This document shows positions 22,384-28,283 of a stretch of 32,435 bases of DNA, piece after piece. The DNA comes from a virus, in the IMG/VR virus record IMGVR_UViG_3300027834_000023, positions 1 to 32,435 of that record; one strand, 5' to 3'. The position numbers and the translations under genes are program-made. Each line of letters starts with the position of its first letter. Position 1 is the first letter of the stretch. The notes under the pieces were generated by a model, which had not been told where the DNA came from, searched no databases, and worked only from the letters and a program-made list of their open reading frames with translations.

Positions 22384-22710
22384 TTAACACTTGCTACAAG
22401 TACATAGCTCCATATGGTATGGGAATGAAGAATCAAGCTCGTCAAACCACACCCCATGCTCATCACACTTAAAAACTTGCCAAGGAAGGCCAAACTCAAC
22501 CATCCACTCAGCAACATGTTTCGGTACTGATATTGACTGCATTCCGTCCTCAACAATAACCTCGCCAACCTTGCCTGATAGAACCATATTGCTAAGATCG
22601 TAAACCTTGTCTCGCAATAGCTGATTCTCAACCTTTAAGAATTCATGCTCTTTTTTAAGCTTGGAATATAAGGTTTTGTATTTAGGTTCTGCAGCAAGTT
22701 TGATAGCCAT
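22384..22710 (-). CDS. Unknown 108-residue protein with coiled coil and C-terminal cysteines
   Basis: Residues 8-45 form a basic coiled coil (YKTLYSKLKKEHEFLKVENQ); the remainder has a small mixed fold and ends MELCTCSKC, with a further cysteine at about residue 82, so it may bind zinc. ATG 22710 has AAGGAA upstream. It is the first gene after the 527-base gene-free stretch. Not recognised. Confidence 0.65.
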   Translation of the reverse strand: MAIKLAAEPKYKTLYSKLKKEHEFLKVENQLLRDKVYDLSNMVLSGKVGEVIVEDGMQSISVPKHVAEWMVEFGLPWQVFKCDEHGVWFDELDSSFPYHMELCTCSKC

Positions 22711-22743
22711 TATTTATTCCTTCTTACCATTCAGTTAGGTGAA

Positions 22744-22801
22744 AATGATTAAACAATCCCTAAGAAATCAAAATTAATTGAAATCTTAGTCATTAATCAT
22801 T
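22744..22801. repeat. Nested AT-rich inverted repeat (58 bp)
   Basis: Outer arms AATGATTAA (22744-22752) and TTAATCATT (22793-22801); inner arms CTAAGA (22760-22765) with TCAA (22768-22771), and TTGA (22778-22781) with TCTTAG (22784-22789). The inner dyad is symmetric except for AA/AA at its middle. There is no T-run, so it is not a simple terminator; an operator, an origin unwinding element or a cruciform are possible. Confidence 0.65.
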
Positions 22802-23077
22802 CAGCATGGAGCCAATATGATGCCAATTCACGATAAGGTTAATCAGCTTGAGTATCTATGCGCTTAAACGCACCCTAACACCGTATACTCACATTATTTA
22901 CCACTAGCAAGGGAAACCACTTAAAACGCCATATCTCGGTTTTGCTTTAGCCTGTGACAATAACAACTCTCGCAGCCCCGCTTTGTTAGGATCCAGCTAG
23001 CGGGTTAATCAAGATAACGGCTCGGTTATGGTTGCTCCCGACATTATCAGGGCAATTTGAAGCGGATCTAAGGTAAG

Positions 23078-23179
23078 AAAAAAGGCTTAGTGATTGAGTT
23101 TGGTGGGAATGCTAGCTATTAACTGGCACAAACTCTATCTCTAAACCTTCTCTGTTATCTGGTTCCCACGCCAAATCAC
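23078..23179 (-). ncRNA. Candidate small RNA of about 100 nt, rod-like fold
   Basis: Downstream of the promoter at 23214-23186 the - strand can fold into one long stem: GTGA:TCAC, TTTG:CAAA and GTGGGAA:TTCCCAC (arms 23169-23163 and 23109-23103) separated by small bulges, with a loop of about 53 bases. Six T (23083-23078) follow the stem after TAAGCC. No coding frame is present. Start and end are inferred; the gap between stem and T-run makes the 3' end uncertain. Confidence 0.4.
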
Positions 23180-23185
23180 AACTCA

Positions 23186-23214
23186 ATTATACCGCTCTAC
23201 AACTTACAAAACAA
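23186..23214 (-). promoter_or_regulatory. Sigma70-type promoter (TTGTTT-17-TATAAT) inside the gene-free stretch
   Basis: On the - strand TTGTTT (23214-23209) and TATAAT (23191-23186) are 17 bp apart. No start codon with a ribosome binding site follows within 400 bases, so it points to an RNA product or a long leader. Confidence 0.65.
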
Positions 23215-23237
23215 CTACCGCGTGTGCGGCCACTTGC

Positions 23238-23390
23238 TTACAAGTACTTTTGAATCCATTTATCAGCGGCGTTGAAAGATTTAAATGTCTTGCTTTGGCT
23301 GAATGTCATTGCTGTAAATGTTCCGTTTGATTCCTCAGCAATACCAACTGTGCGATTATCTTCTTGACTGTAAAGTTTAACTAATTTCAT
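23238..23390 (-). CDS. Unknown 50-residue protein behind dyad promoter 4
   Basis: MKLVKLYSQEDNRTVGIAEE, then a beta-type segment and a helix ending AADKWIQKYL. It starts at ATG 23390, 55 bases past the dyad, with only a weak ribosome binding site (GGACT). It stands alone between the dyad promoter and the gene-free stretch, so it may be the only protein made from that promoter. No family recognised. Confidence 0.6.
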   Translation of the reverse strand: MKLVKLYSQEDNRTVGIAEESNGTFTAMTFSQSKTFKSFNAADKWIQKYL

Positions 23391-23421
23391 TTTGGTTTAG
23401 TCCGTTTCGTTTCGATAACTT

Positions 23422-23460
23422 AATATAACCCATAAACCCTATTTAACTGCTCCGACCAGA
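23422..23460 (-). promoter_or_regulatory. Dyad promoter, copy 4 (TCTGGTCGGAGCAGT + 18 bp + TATATT)
   Basis: Dyad at 23460-23446 on the - strand, differing from copies 1-3 only in the first base. TATATT (23427-23422) follows after 18 bp. A terminator for the upstream gene (23473-23500) lies 12 bases before it. Confidence 0.75.
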
Positions 23461-23472
23461 TGAATTTCAGCC

Positions 23473-23500
23473 AAAAAAAAGCCCCGAAGGAGAGCGGGGC
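23473..23500 (-). terminator. Strong terminator of the 23540 gene
   Basis: On the - strand GCCCCG (23500-23495), 8-base loop and CGGGGC (23486-23481) are followed by eight T (23480-23473). Confidence 0.92.
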
Positions 23501-23539
23501 GAAGAGTGATTGCATGGTTAGTTTATAGTGTGTTGGTTG

Positions 23540-23806
23540 CTAACTCAAATTTATAATTATTTTATTCGCAGACTCAGCATTAAAACAAGCATCTTCTGAA
23601 TCACTATCAACATCAACTATCGGCTCGTATAGCTCGATATTAACCAAGCACTTTGGAATGTATGACCAGCAGTTTAAGTCGTCGCTAACAGCTGATTTAA
23701 ACCACTCGTTAGCTTTGGTATCTTCATGCCACTTCAGGAACTCAGGTTGATCTAACTTCTTAAACCCTTGCTTCAATCTGTGAGTTGCGCCAGCTGGAAT
23801 ATTCAT
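23540..23806 (-). CDS. Unknown 88-residue acidic protein
   Basis: Starts MNIPAGATHRLKQGFKKLDQ at ATG 23806, with GGAGA about 8 bases upstream and a TGATG overlap with the preceding 27-residue frame. The frame is open to TTG 23839, but that start has no such support. The protein has several tryptophans in the middle (WFKSAVSDDLNCWSY) and an acidic stretch (DVDSDSEDA). Last gene of its transcript, followed by a strong terminator. Not recognised. Confidence 0.6.
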   Translation of the reverse strand: MNIPAGATHRLKQGFKKLDQPEFLKWHEDTKANEWFKSAVSDDLNCWSYIPKCLVNIELYEPIVDVDSDSEDACFNAESANKIIINLS

Positions 23807-23889
23807 CAGAAACTCTCCGCGCACATAATCAAAATGCAAACCATAAACAAACCTACAACCTGGATCTTATTTTTAATTGATTGACTCAT
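23806..23889 (-). CDS. 27-residue single-span membrane peptide
   Basis: MSQSIKNKIQVVGLFMVCIL plus IMCAESF: a basic N-terminus followed by one hydrophobic helix. Its ATG overlaps the upstream stop (TAATG) and its stop overlaps the next ATG (TGATG), so it fills the space between two genes exactly. Without these overlaps a frame this short would not be listed. Possible role at the inner membrane; function unknown. Confidence 0.5.
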   Translation of the reverse strand: MSQSIKNKIQVVGLFMVCILIMCAESF

Positions 23890-24074
23890 TACCATTTCTC
23901 CTTGAGTAACTTTTTCGATTCATCCATAGCTCGCTCATAGCAGCATACCGATGGATAGTGACCTGTGTTATTTTCTGAACTACTTACCAGCTGAGCTAGT
24001 TGATACTCTAACCGCTCGATACGCCGATTAGCGCTGAACAAATCCTTCTTAATCTGCTTCGATATATCCGTCAT
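23889..24074 (-). CDS. Unknown 61-residue coiled-coil protein behind dyad promoter 5
   Basis: MTDISKQIKKDLFSANRRIE, a basic helix continuing into a coiled coil (RRIERLEYQLAQL), then a segment with two adjacent cysteines (SVCCYERAMDESKKLL). ATG 24074 lies 52 bases past the dyad with a GGGG run as weak ribosome binding site. First of three overlapping genes that end at the terminator 23473-23500. Confidence 0.6.
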   Translation of the reverse strand: MTDISKQIKKDLFSANRRIERLEYQLAQLVSSSENNTGHYPSVCCYERAMDESKKLLKEKW

Positions 24075-24102
24075 AAAAACCCCAATTAACTAAACTGCAT
24101 GT

Positions 24103-24141
24103 ATTGTTACACAGTTTAGCTAATTGACTGCTCTGACCAGT
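24103..24141 (-). promoter_or_regulatory. Dyad promoter, copy 5 (ACTGGTCAGAGCAGT + AACAAT)
   Basis: Dyad at 24141-24127 on the - strand, with one change (G to A at position 8, the centre). After 18 bp comes AACAAT, or TAACAA after 17. Its first base overlaps the stop codon of the membrane-protein gene upstream. Confidence 0.65.
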
Positions 24142-24332
24142 TACTTCTTTATTGCAAACGCAAGCCCGATAGAAAGAATTGTTAAGACCAAGCCCGCGCT
24201 GATCCATAGTGGAGATAAAACCCACCACCAAGACCAATCTATATAATCAGTTAGCTTCAGGCCAACAAACAAGATAGTTAGCAGACCGACAAAGCCTATA
24301 CCACCACCGTTGCTATCACTTGATTTACTCAT
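24141..24332 (-). CDS. Small two-span membrane protein (Fragile-X-F-like phage protein)
   Basis: A 63-residue protein: a Ser/Gly-rich start, then two hydrophobic helices (about residues 13-28 and 36-60) around a KLTDYIDWSWWWVLSPLWI segment. The I-D-W-S-W-W-W-V-L-x-P-L-W-I pattern is typical of the phage proteins named transmembrane Fragile-X-F, whose role is unknown. ATG 24332 has AAGGAA upstream. A GCCGC/GCGGC hairpin (about 24344-24360) lies between it and the SSB-like gene. Confidence 0.75.
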   Translation of the reverse strand: MSKSSDSNGGGIGFVGLLTILFVGLKLTDYIDWSWWWVLSPLWISAGLVLTILSIGLAFAIKK

Positions 24333-24397
24333 AATATATTCCTTATTGCCGCCTTAGCGGCTTAGTAGTTGATTGAAATGTGGGTAACTCACGATCA

Positions 24398-24787
24398 TTA
24401 AAATGGCATTTGATCATCCCACCCATCGCCCAAATCTGGGTTTTGCTGCTGCTGAGGTTGAGGGTTAGTTCTCTGCTGTTGACCTTGGCGCTGAGGCTGC
24501 GGGTTTTGGTTTTGCTGGCGTTGCTGCTGAGGCTTTCCGCCAGACTGTAGCTCTTGCAGTCCATAAAAGATCTTACCATTACCAAGGATTGGCATTTGAA
24601 CTTGCTGGCCGCGCTCCTCCTTGCTTGTAGATTGAGTAATAAACCCGTGGTCTCCGTAAGTTCCCTCATTATCTGGGTCTAAGAACATTGTTAAATCCAC
24701 ATACAATGCGCCAGACTGCGCAGCGAAAAAACGAGCCTTATCTAACTTTTTAACGTCTAATTTAATACTGATTCCGATTTTAGCCAT
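24398..24787 (-). CDS. Single-stranded DNA-binding protein-like
   Basis: A 129-residue protein. The first 80 residues form a small beta domain (IGISIKLDVKKLDKARFFAA, then YVDLTMFLDPDN). A glutamine/proline/arginine-rich linker (about 84-117) leads to an acidic tip, WDDQMPF, which matches the conserved SSB tail that recruits partner proteins. The N-terminal domain is not a clear OB-fold match by eye. Together with the annealing protein upstream in the same transcript it forms a recombination module. Confidence 0.75.
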   Translation of the reverse strand: MAKIGISIKLDVKKLDKARFFAAQSGALYVDLTMFLDPDNEGTYGDHGFITQSTSKEERGQQVQMPILGNGKIFYGLQELQSGGKPQQQRQQNQNPQPQRQGQQQRTNPQPQQQQNPDLGDGWDDQMPF

Positions 24788-24798
24788 GACATTTATTC

Positions 24799-25836
24799 CT
24801 AGTAGTTAATTTGAATATTTGCAATTTTACGTGATGAAATTAGTTTTACAGCTAGCTTTGCGCTGGCTTTATCTAGACCACCTTGAACAAAACAATCGAA
24901 TGCTTGCGTCTTTATTGCTCGGCTATGCTTTTTGTCAGCTTCAAGCTTTGCAGCTTCCTGCTCTGCTGCAATTCTTGCTTGTTCTTGGCGTTGCTTCTCT
25001 TGCTCAACCGCTTGCTTAGCTGCTAACTCTGACTGCTGCTGAGCGTAAGCCTTGGCGTTTTCGGCGTCTATGGCGGCTTGTTTTTCCTGCTCAACTCTGC
25101 GCAACTCTGACTGATCAGCTTCGTGCTTTAATCGTTCGGTTTCAGCTGCTGCGTCCTGCTCAGCTTCCTGGCGCATTCTTTCGCGCATTTCCGCTTGTTC
25201 AACCTCTAGCTGTTGCGCGGCTTCTTGCTCTGCAATTTTACGCTGCTGCTCGTCAATGGCCGCTTGCTGCTTCGCTAGCTCGTCAGACTTGCGTTGCATT
25301 TCTTCAAACTGTAAAGCTGTTGACATTGCATCGGTTAGCTTGCCGATAACCTTAGACTGTAGATCTATAATTGCTGGCGTCTCTTTACCGTAAACAGATT
25401 GATCTGCATCAAAACAACCGCAATCATCTATCAATCCTTGGATAACCTGAGAGCTTTGATTGAATGCGCTCTCAATGTAACCGTTTAGAGTGTTGAAACC
25501 GTTTTGTATTGCGGCTTCCTTAGCTGCTTTGATGCGTTTCTTTTCTTCGTCAACAGCCTTGTATGCCTCTTGGTGAGGCTTTTGCGCTGCCTCAAGTATC
25601 TCCATTACTTCATTCTTTTTAGCATCTACAGCTCGACCACCTTCTAGGTAGAAAGCTTTTGCCTGCTTGTGCGCGCTAGTTAAAGCCGTTCTCGCTGGAG
25701 TTGTCACCTTTAAAACGTATTCCTTTGAAGCTTCGTAACCCTGCTTAGTTGTGCAATCTGGTAAAAAGTTACCTTTGTTTTGAATCTCTGCTAAATCAGC
25801 CAGTACTTTATCAAATGCTTTTAGTTGCTCACTCAT
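24799..25836 (-). CDS. Long coiled-coil protein of the recombination module
   Basis: A 345-residue protein. The first 170 residues are mixed helical (with KQAKAFYLEGGRAVDAKKNE); residues about 175-300 are a nearly unbroken Gln/Glu/Ala/Lys coiled coil, and the last 40 residues form a compact basic end (HSRAIKTQAFDCFVQGGLDK). Such proteins beside RecT/Erf-like genes are often annotated as DUF1351 or, misleadingly, TolA. It overlaps the annealing protein's stop (TAATG), pointing to joint function, perhaps as a scaffold or partner in DNA annealing. Role unproven. Confidence 0.7.
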   Translation of the reverse strand: MSEQLKAFDKVLADLAEIQNKGNFLPDCTTKQGYEASKEYVLKVTTPARTALTSAHKQAKAFYLEGGRAVDAKKNEVMEILEAAQKPHQEAYKAVDEEKKRIKAAKEAAIQNGFNTLNGYIESAFNQSSQVIQGLIDDCGCFDADQSVYGKETPAIIDLQSKVIGKLTDAMSTALQFEEMQRKSDELAKQQAAIDEQQRKIAEQEAAQQLEVEQAEMRERMRQEAEQDAAAETERLKHEADQSELRRVEQEKQAAIDAENAKAYAQQQSELAAKQAVEQEKQRQEQARIAAEQEAAKLEADKKHSRAIKTQAFDCFVQGGLDKASAKLAVKLISSRKIANIQINY

Positions 25837-26540
25837 TATTTGCTATCCTTATTTGCTAAGTTTTCTTTTGCCTTTTCTGCTTCTGCAAAAAGACGGTTAA
25901 CCATTTGCTGGCGCTTCTCTTGCGACGCCTTAATTATTGTTAGTTTATCTGCCATTTTAGAGTTAATTCGGTCGTACATCATATTTACAGCTCTTTCATT
26001 CGGAGCCAGATGCAAGCTTTTGCACTCGGTTGTGATCCATTCCTTAAATTCATCGTTAGCAGCTCGGATCTTTTCTTCGTCTCCGCTTTCGACTCTCGCC
26101 TTTGCGTCCATCATATTCACGTATTCAGGGTCATCGAAATGACCTAAGAACACGTCAGCACTAAAGCCAAGCTTTGACAACGCTTTGCTCATTGTGTTTG
26201 TTTCAGCCTTTTTTGCAAAGTCTGGATCTATTCTTGCTTTCTCACCTGCTCCGCTTTTCATGGCGTAAGCATTGTTAATTGGGAATGATGATTTTTCACC
26301 ATTCATCACATAGAAGAAAACAGCATTTACAAGAACTAGGCCAGAAACTTCAAACAGTTGGTAATCGTAGTTTATCGAGTCAAACCCCCAGCCTTTGCCA
26401 TAAGTGCCAAACTTTCGCGTTGCTTCTCTTATTTGGTATTGCGGGTCTATCGATGTAAATCCGCCGCGCTGCTTCACTTCTTTGGTGAATGTCGGGTCAG
26501 TCTCACAAACATCATTCCAAAAATCTAAATTATTACTCAT
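25836..26540 (-). CDS. Putative single-strand annealing recombinase (Erf/Rad52-like superfamily)
   Basis: A 234-residue protein. The N-terminal half carries the pattern FTSIDPQYQIREATRKFGTY-G-K-G-W-G, a hydrophobic beta pair, and KKAETNTMSKALSKLGFSAD followed by VFLGHFDDPEYV, as in phage Sak/Rad52-type annealing proteins; the C-terminal half is charged and helical. It would anneal complementary strands during replication and recombination. ATG 26540 is preferred to GTG 26549 because AAAAAGGAG lies 8 bases before it. Exact subfamily (Erf, Sak or other) not settled. No 5'-3' exonuclease gene is seen beside it. Confidence 0.72.
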   Translation of the reverse strand: MSNNLDFWNDVCETDPTFTKEVKQRGGFTSIDPQYQIREATRKFGTYGKGWGFDSINYDYQLFEVSGLVLVNAVFFYVMNGEKSSFPINNAYAMKSGAGEKARIDPDFAKKAETNTMSKALSKLGFSADVFLGHFDDPEYVNMMDAKARVESGDEEKIRAANDEFKEWITTECKSLHLAPNERAVNMMYDRINSKMADKLTIIKASQEKRQQMVNRLFAEAEKAKENLANKDSK

Positions 26541-26562
26541 TGCAATCACTCCTTTTTAACTT

Positions 26563-26703
26563 TTAAACTTTCTTGCTCTGCTTTAATGCCGCATCGATTA
26601 TTAGCTTCTCGATAAACTTTTGACGACTTCTTTTGTCGTTCTTTGCTGCCTCTTTAATTAACTCATTCTCTTTATGTGGGATGTCACATTTAAACGTTGC
26701 CAT
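26563..26703 (-). CDS. Small ribbon-helix-helix-like protein (46 residues)
   Basis: MATFKCDIPHKENELIKEAA followed by KNDKRSRQKFIEKLIIDAAL: a short strand then two helices, the size and pattern of Arc/CopG-type DNA-binding proteins. First gene of the - strand recombination transcript, 31 bases after the divergent promoter's -10 element, with AAGGAA before ATG 26703. It could autoregulate the divergent promoters, whose 18-bp dyad lies 36 bases upstream, but this is inferred. Confidence 0.6.
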   Translation of the reverse strand: MATFKCDIPHKENELIKEAAKNDKRSRQKFIEKLIIDAALKQSKKV

Positions 26704-26721
26704 ATTGATTCCTTTATTTAC

Positions 26722-26762
26722 TTGACGGGGTTAATTATGGGGTATAGTATTACCCCTGTCAA
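26722..26762. promoter_or_regulatory. Face-to-face divergent promoters with shared dyad operator
   Basis: + strand: TTGACG (26722-26727), 17 bp, TAGTAT (26745-26750). - strand: TTGACA (26762-26757), 17 bp, CATAAT (26739-26734). The two promoters occupy the same DNA, each -35 lying beyond the other's -10, so they should compete. GGGGTA (26739-26744) and TACCCC (26751-26756) form a dyad whose 6-bp spacer is the + strand -10; a third GGGGTTA half-site lies at 26727-26733. They drive the + replication genes and the - recombination genes. Confidence 0.8.
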
Positions 26763-26784
26763 CAACAAATTGGAGTTTAAATAA

Positions 26785-26985
26785 ATGAAGCGATATACAG
26801 ATCTAAGCATTCACGGCCAGCAAGTAGAATGCAGATACCTAGTTAAAGATACGATCGAACACCTAAACCTTTTAATCGGTGGTCAATGGGTTGGAATGGA
26901 TGACCTGCTAAACATAGATGAGGTTTACCTGGCACTAGATGCTCATCATCAAAACTTACTACAGGAAGATAATTGTGAAAGCTAA
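26785..26985 (+). CDS. Unknown 66-residue protein, first gene of the + early operon
   Basis: MKRYTDLSIHGQQVECRYLV, an acidic small protein with several leucines and an LNLLIGGQWVGMDDLLNIDE segment. GGAG precedes ATG 26785 by about 8 bases. It is the first gene behind the + strand early promoter, and its end overlaps the Ref-like gene by 11 bases. No family recognised. Confidence 0.65.
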   Translation: MKRYTDLSIHGQQVECRYLVKDTIEHLNLLIGGQWVGMDDLLNIDEVYLALDAHHQNLLQEDNCES

Positions 26986-27253
26986 AGATCGCAGACACCT
27001 TGGCAAGGTAGCAGCTATGGGGTGTATCGTTTGCATGAACCATAACAATATCGATACCCCAGCAGAGATACACCACATCGGTAACGGTACGATGGGCAAG
27101 AAGGCTACCAACTATCAAGTTATACCTCTTTGCCATTACCACCACAGAACAGGTGGCCACGGCGCAGCTATTCATGCTGGCCGTAAAACGTGGGAATCTA
27201 ATTTCGGCACTGAACAGCAATTGCTAGAGCAAGTAATGGAGATGATCAAATGA
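26975..27253 (+). CDS. Ref-like (HNH-type, RecA-dependent) nuclease
   Basis: A 92-residue protein. CIVCMNH (about 18-24) with EIHHIGNG (about 32-39) and PLCHYHHRTG (about 52-61) followed by GRKTWESNFGTEQQLL match the Ref family of phage HNH-type nucleases; in phage P1, Ref cuts DNA inside RecA-made D-loops. Start at GTG 26975 has AGGAAG upstream; the frame is open to 26939, but that adds an unrelated leader inside the previous gene. Placed with the resolvase, it fits a DNA recombination or processing role. RecA dependence is assumed from the family. Confidence 0.82.
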   Translation: MKAKDRRHLGKVAAMGCIVCMNHNNIDTPAEIHHIGNGTMGKKATNYQVIPLCHYHHRTGGHGAAIHAGRKTWESNFGTEQQLLEQVMEMIK

Positions 27254-27648
27254 GCGATTATTTTTTCACCATCCCAATATACGGGGTGGTAACCACGACA
27301 AAGAGCAATAAGAATACGGCGATAACTTTAAACTGGAGAGCTAACGCGCATAAGTTTACCTACAGCAATGCTAAAAAAAAGTTCTCAGCATTGATGGCTG
27401 AGCAGATAAAAAGCTTTGATCCAATTGATTGCCAAGTATCAATTAAATACGTCTACTACGCGAAAAGAAAAGGGACTGACTTGGATAACTTTATCGGCAT
27501 GGCTAAAAAGTTTTTTCAAGACTCGCTGGTTGACCACGGATTCATGCCTGACGACAATGTTAAATTCATAGTGGCAAACTCTGAATTTTATGGTGGTATA
27601 GACAAAGAAAACCCAAGAGTTGAGGCATTTATAACAACTTTGGATTAA
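27250..27648 (+). CDS. RusA-like Holliday junction resolvase
   Basis: A 132-residue protein. The core GTDLDNFIGMAKKFFQDSLV followed by FMPDDNVKFI matches RusA: D-x-D-N-x-x-K...D-x-L...G...D-D with acidic residues that bind metal. The N-terminal half has basic beta strands (ITLNWRANAHKFTYSN). RusA cuts four-way junctions, here probably to resolve replication and recombination intermediates before packaging. Starts as an ATGA overlap with the Ref-like gene. Confidence 0.8.
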   Translation: MSDYFFTIPIYGVVTTTKSNKNTAITLNWRANAHKFTYSNAKKKFSALMAEQIKSFDPIDCQVSIKYVYYAKRKGTDLDNFIGMAKKFFQDSLVDHGFMPDDNVKFIVANSEFYGGIDKENPRVEAFITTLD

Positions 27649-27665
27649 GCAAAAGGAACTTAAGA

Positions 27666-27869
27666 ATGAAATTCAAAATAGGCGATAGAGTGAAACACAT
27701 TGACCATCCGTTTTTAAGTGCTGGGGCTGTAACTGGCGTTCTTGGCGGCAAAGTTAATTCTCCTAGTGGACTAATGTACTTAGTTAAGCTAGACGAAAAG
27801 GCGCCTAACGAATACGCCTGGGATACAGATGAGGTTTTAGCTTTTTCAGAATACCTGGAGGCTGAATAA
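27666..27869 (+). CDS. Unknown 67-residue protein, SH3-like pattern
   Basis: MKFKIGDRVKHIDHPFLSAG ... VTGVLGGKV...LMYLVKLDEK: short strands and a GDRVKHxD start typical of small SH3-like or KOW-type barrels. AAAGGAAC precedes ATG 27666. The stop touches the next start codon. Such proteins are common in phage early regions; role unknown. Confidence 0.65.
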   Translation: MKFKIGDRVKHIDHPFLSAGAVTGVLGGKVNSPSGLMYLVKLDEKAPNEYAWDTDEVLAFSEYLEAE

Positions 27870-28283
27870 ATGAAATCAATAACAGTTAAACCCGAACACT
27901 CAAAACTTAGGCAGCTAGCAATTAAAGCTAAAACTAATCACGGGTATAAACTATCGCAAGAAATGCTTAAGGAGATTGAAATGATAGAAATCCCAATGTT
28001 AAGTACAGGCCAAAAACATGACGATGAAAAACCAATGTATAACTTACTTCCAGCCAATGCGATCGACTCAATGGCCAAAGTAATGACGTTCGGCGCAAAT
28101 AAGTACGCGCCGAACTCCTGGCAAATGGTTGATAACCCACTGGAGCGATATAGAGCAGCTTTATTGCGTCACGCTTTCGCTATCCAGCGCGGTGAACTTA
28201 TCGACAACGAGAGCGGGCTACCGCATTCTGCTCACGTAATGGTTAATGCAGCGTTTATCAACGAACTTGAGGGAAGCAAATAA
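27870..28283 (+). CDS. Putative dATP/dGTP diphosphohydrolase-type protein (DUF5664-like)
   Basis: A 137-residue protein. After a 45-residue leader it has KHDDEKPMYNLLPANAID, FGANKYAPNSWQMV, RYRAALLRHAFAIQRGE and SGLPHSAHVMVNAAFI, which match the phage family labelled dATP/dGTP diphosphohydrolase, N-terminal (DUF5664). It may trim the host nucleotide pool or exclude certain dNTPs. GGAGG precedes ATG 27870; an internal ATG (27981) after GGAGATT could give a shorter product near residue 38 that starts just before the conserved core. Confidence 0.75.
   Translation: MKSITVKPEHSKLRQLAIKAKTNHGYKLSQEMLKEIEMIEIPMLSTGQKHDDEKPMYNLLPANAIDSMAKVMTFGANKYAPNSWQMVDNPLERYRAALLRHAFAIQRGELIDNESGLPHSAHVMVNAAFINELEGSK

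Larger units (their letters stand above)
22711..23237. other. 527-base gene-free stretch with promoter, candidate RNA and AT palindrome
   Basis: No frame longer than about 16 codons with a start and ribosome binding site is seen on either strand. The right end holds a good - strand promoter (23214-23186) and a candidate structured RNA (23179-23078); the left end holds an AT-rich nested palindrome (22744-22801). The middle contains short stems (TGCG...CGCA near 22859; GATAA...TTATC near 23015-23050). It may encode RNA, serve as a replication origin, or be a long leader for the 22710 gene. No tRNA is recognisable. Confidence 0.7.

Noticed and set aside
22818-22868. A 16-residue + strand frame (starting MMPIHDKV) in the gene-free stretch
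   Set aside because: Too short, no ribosome binding site and no overlap with a neighbouring gene.
22711-23237. A tRNA gene in the gene-free stretch
   Set aside because: No T-loop consensus with matching acceptor and anticodon stems was found on either strand.
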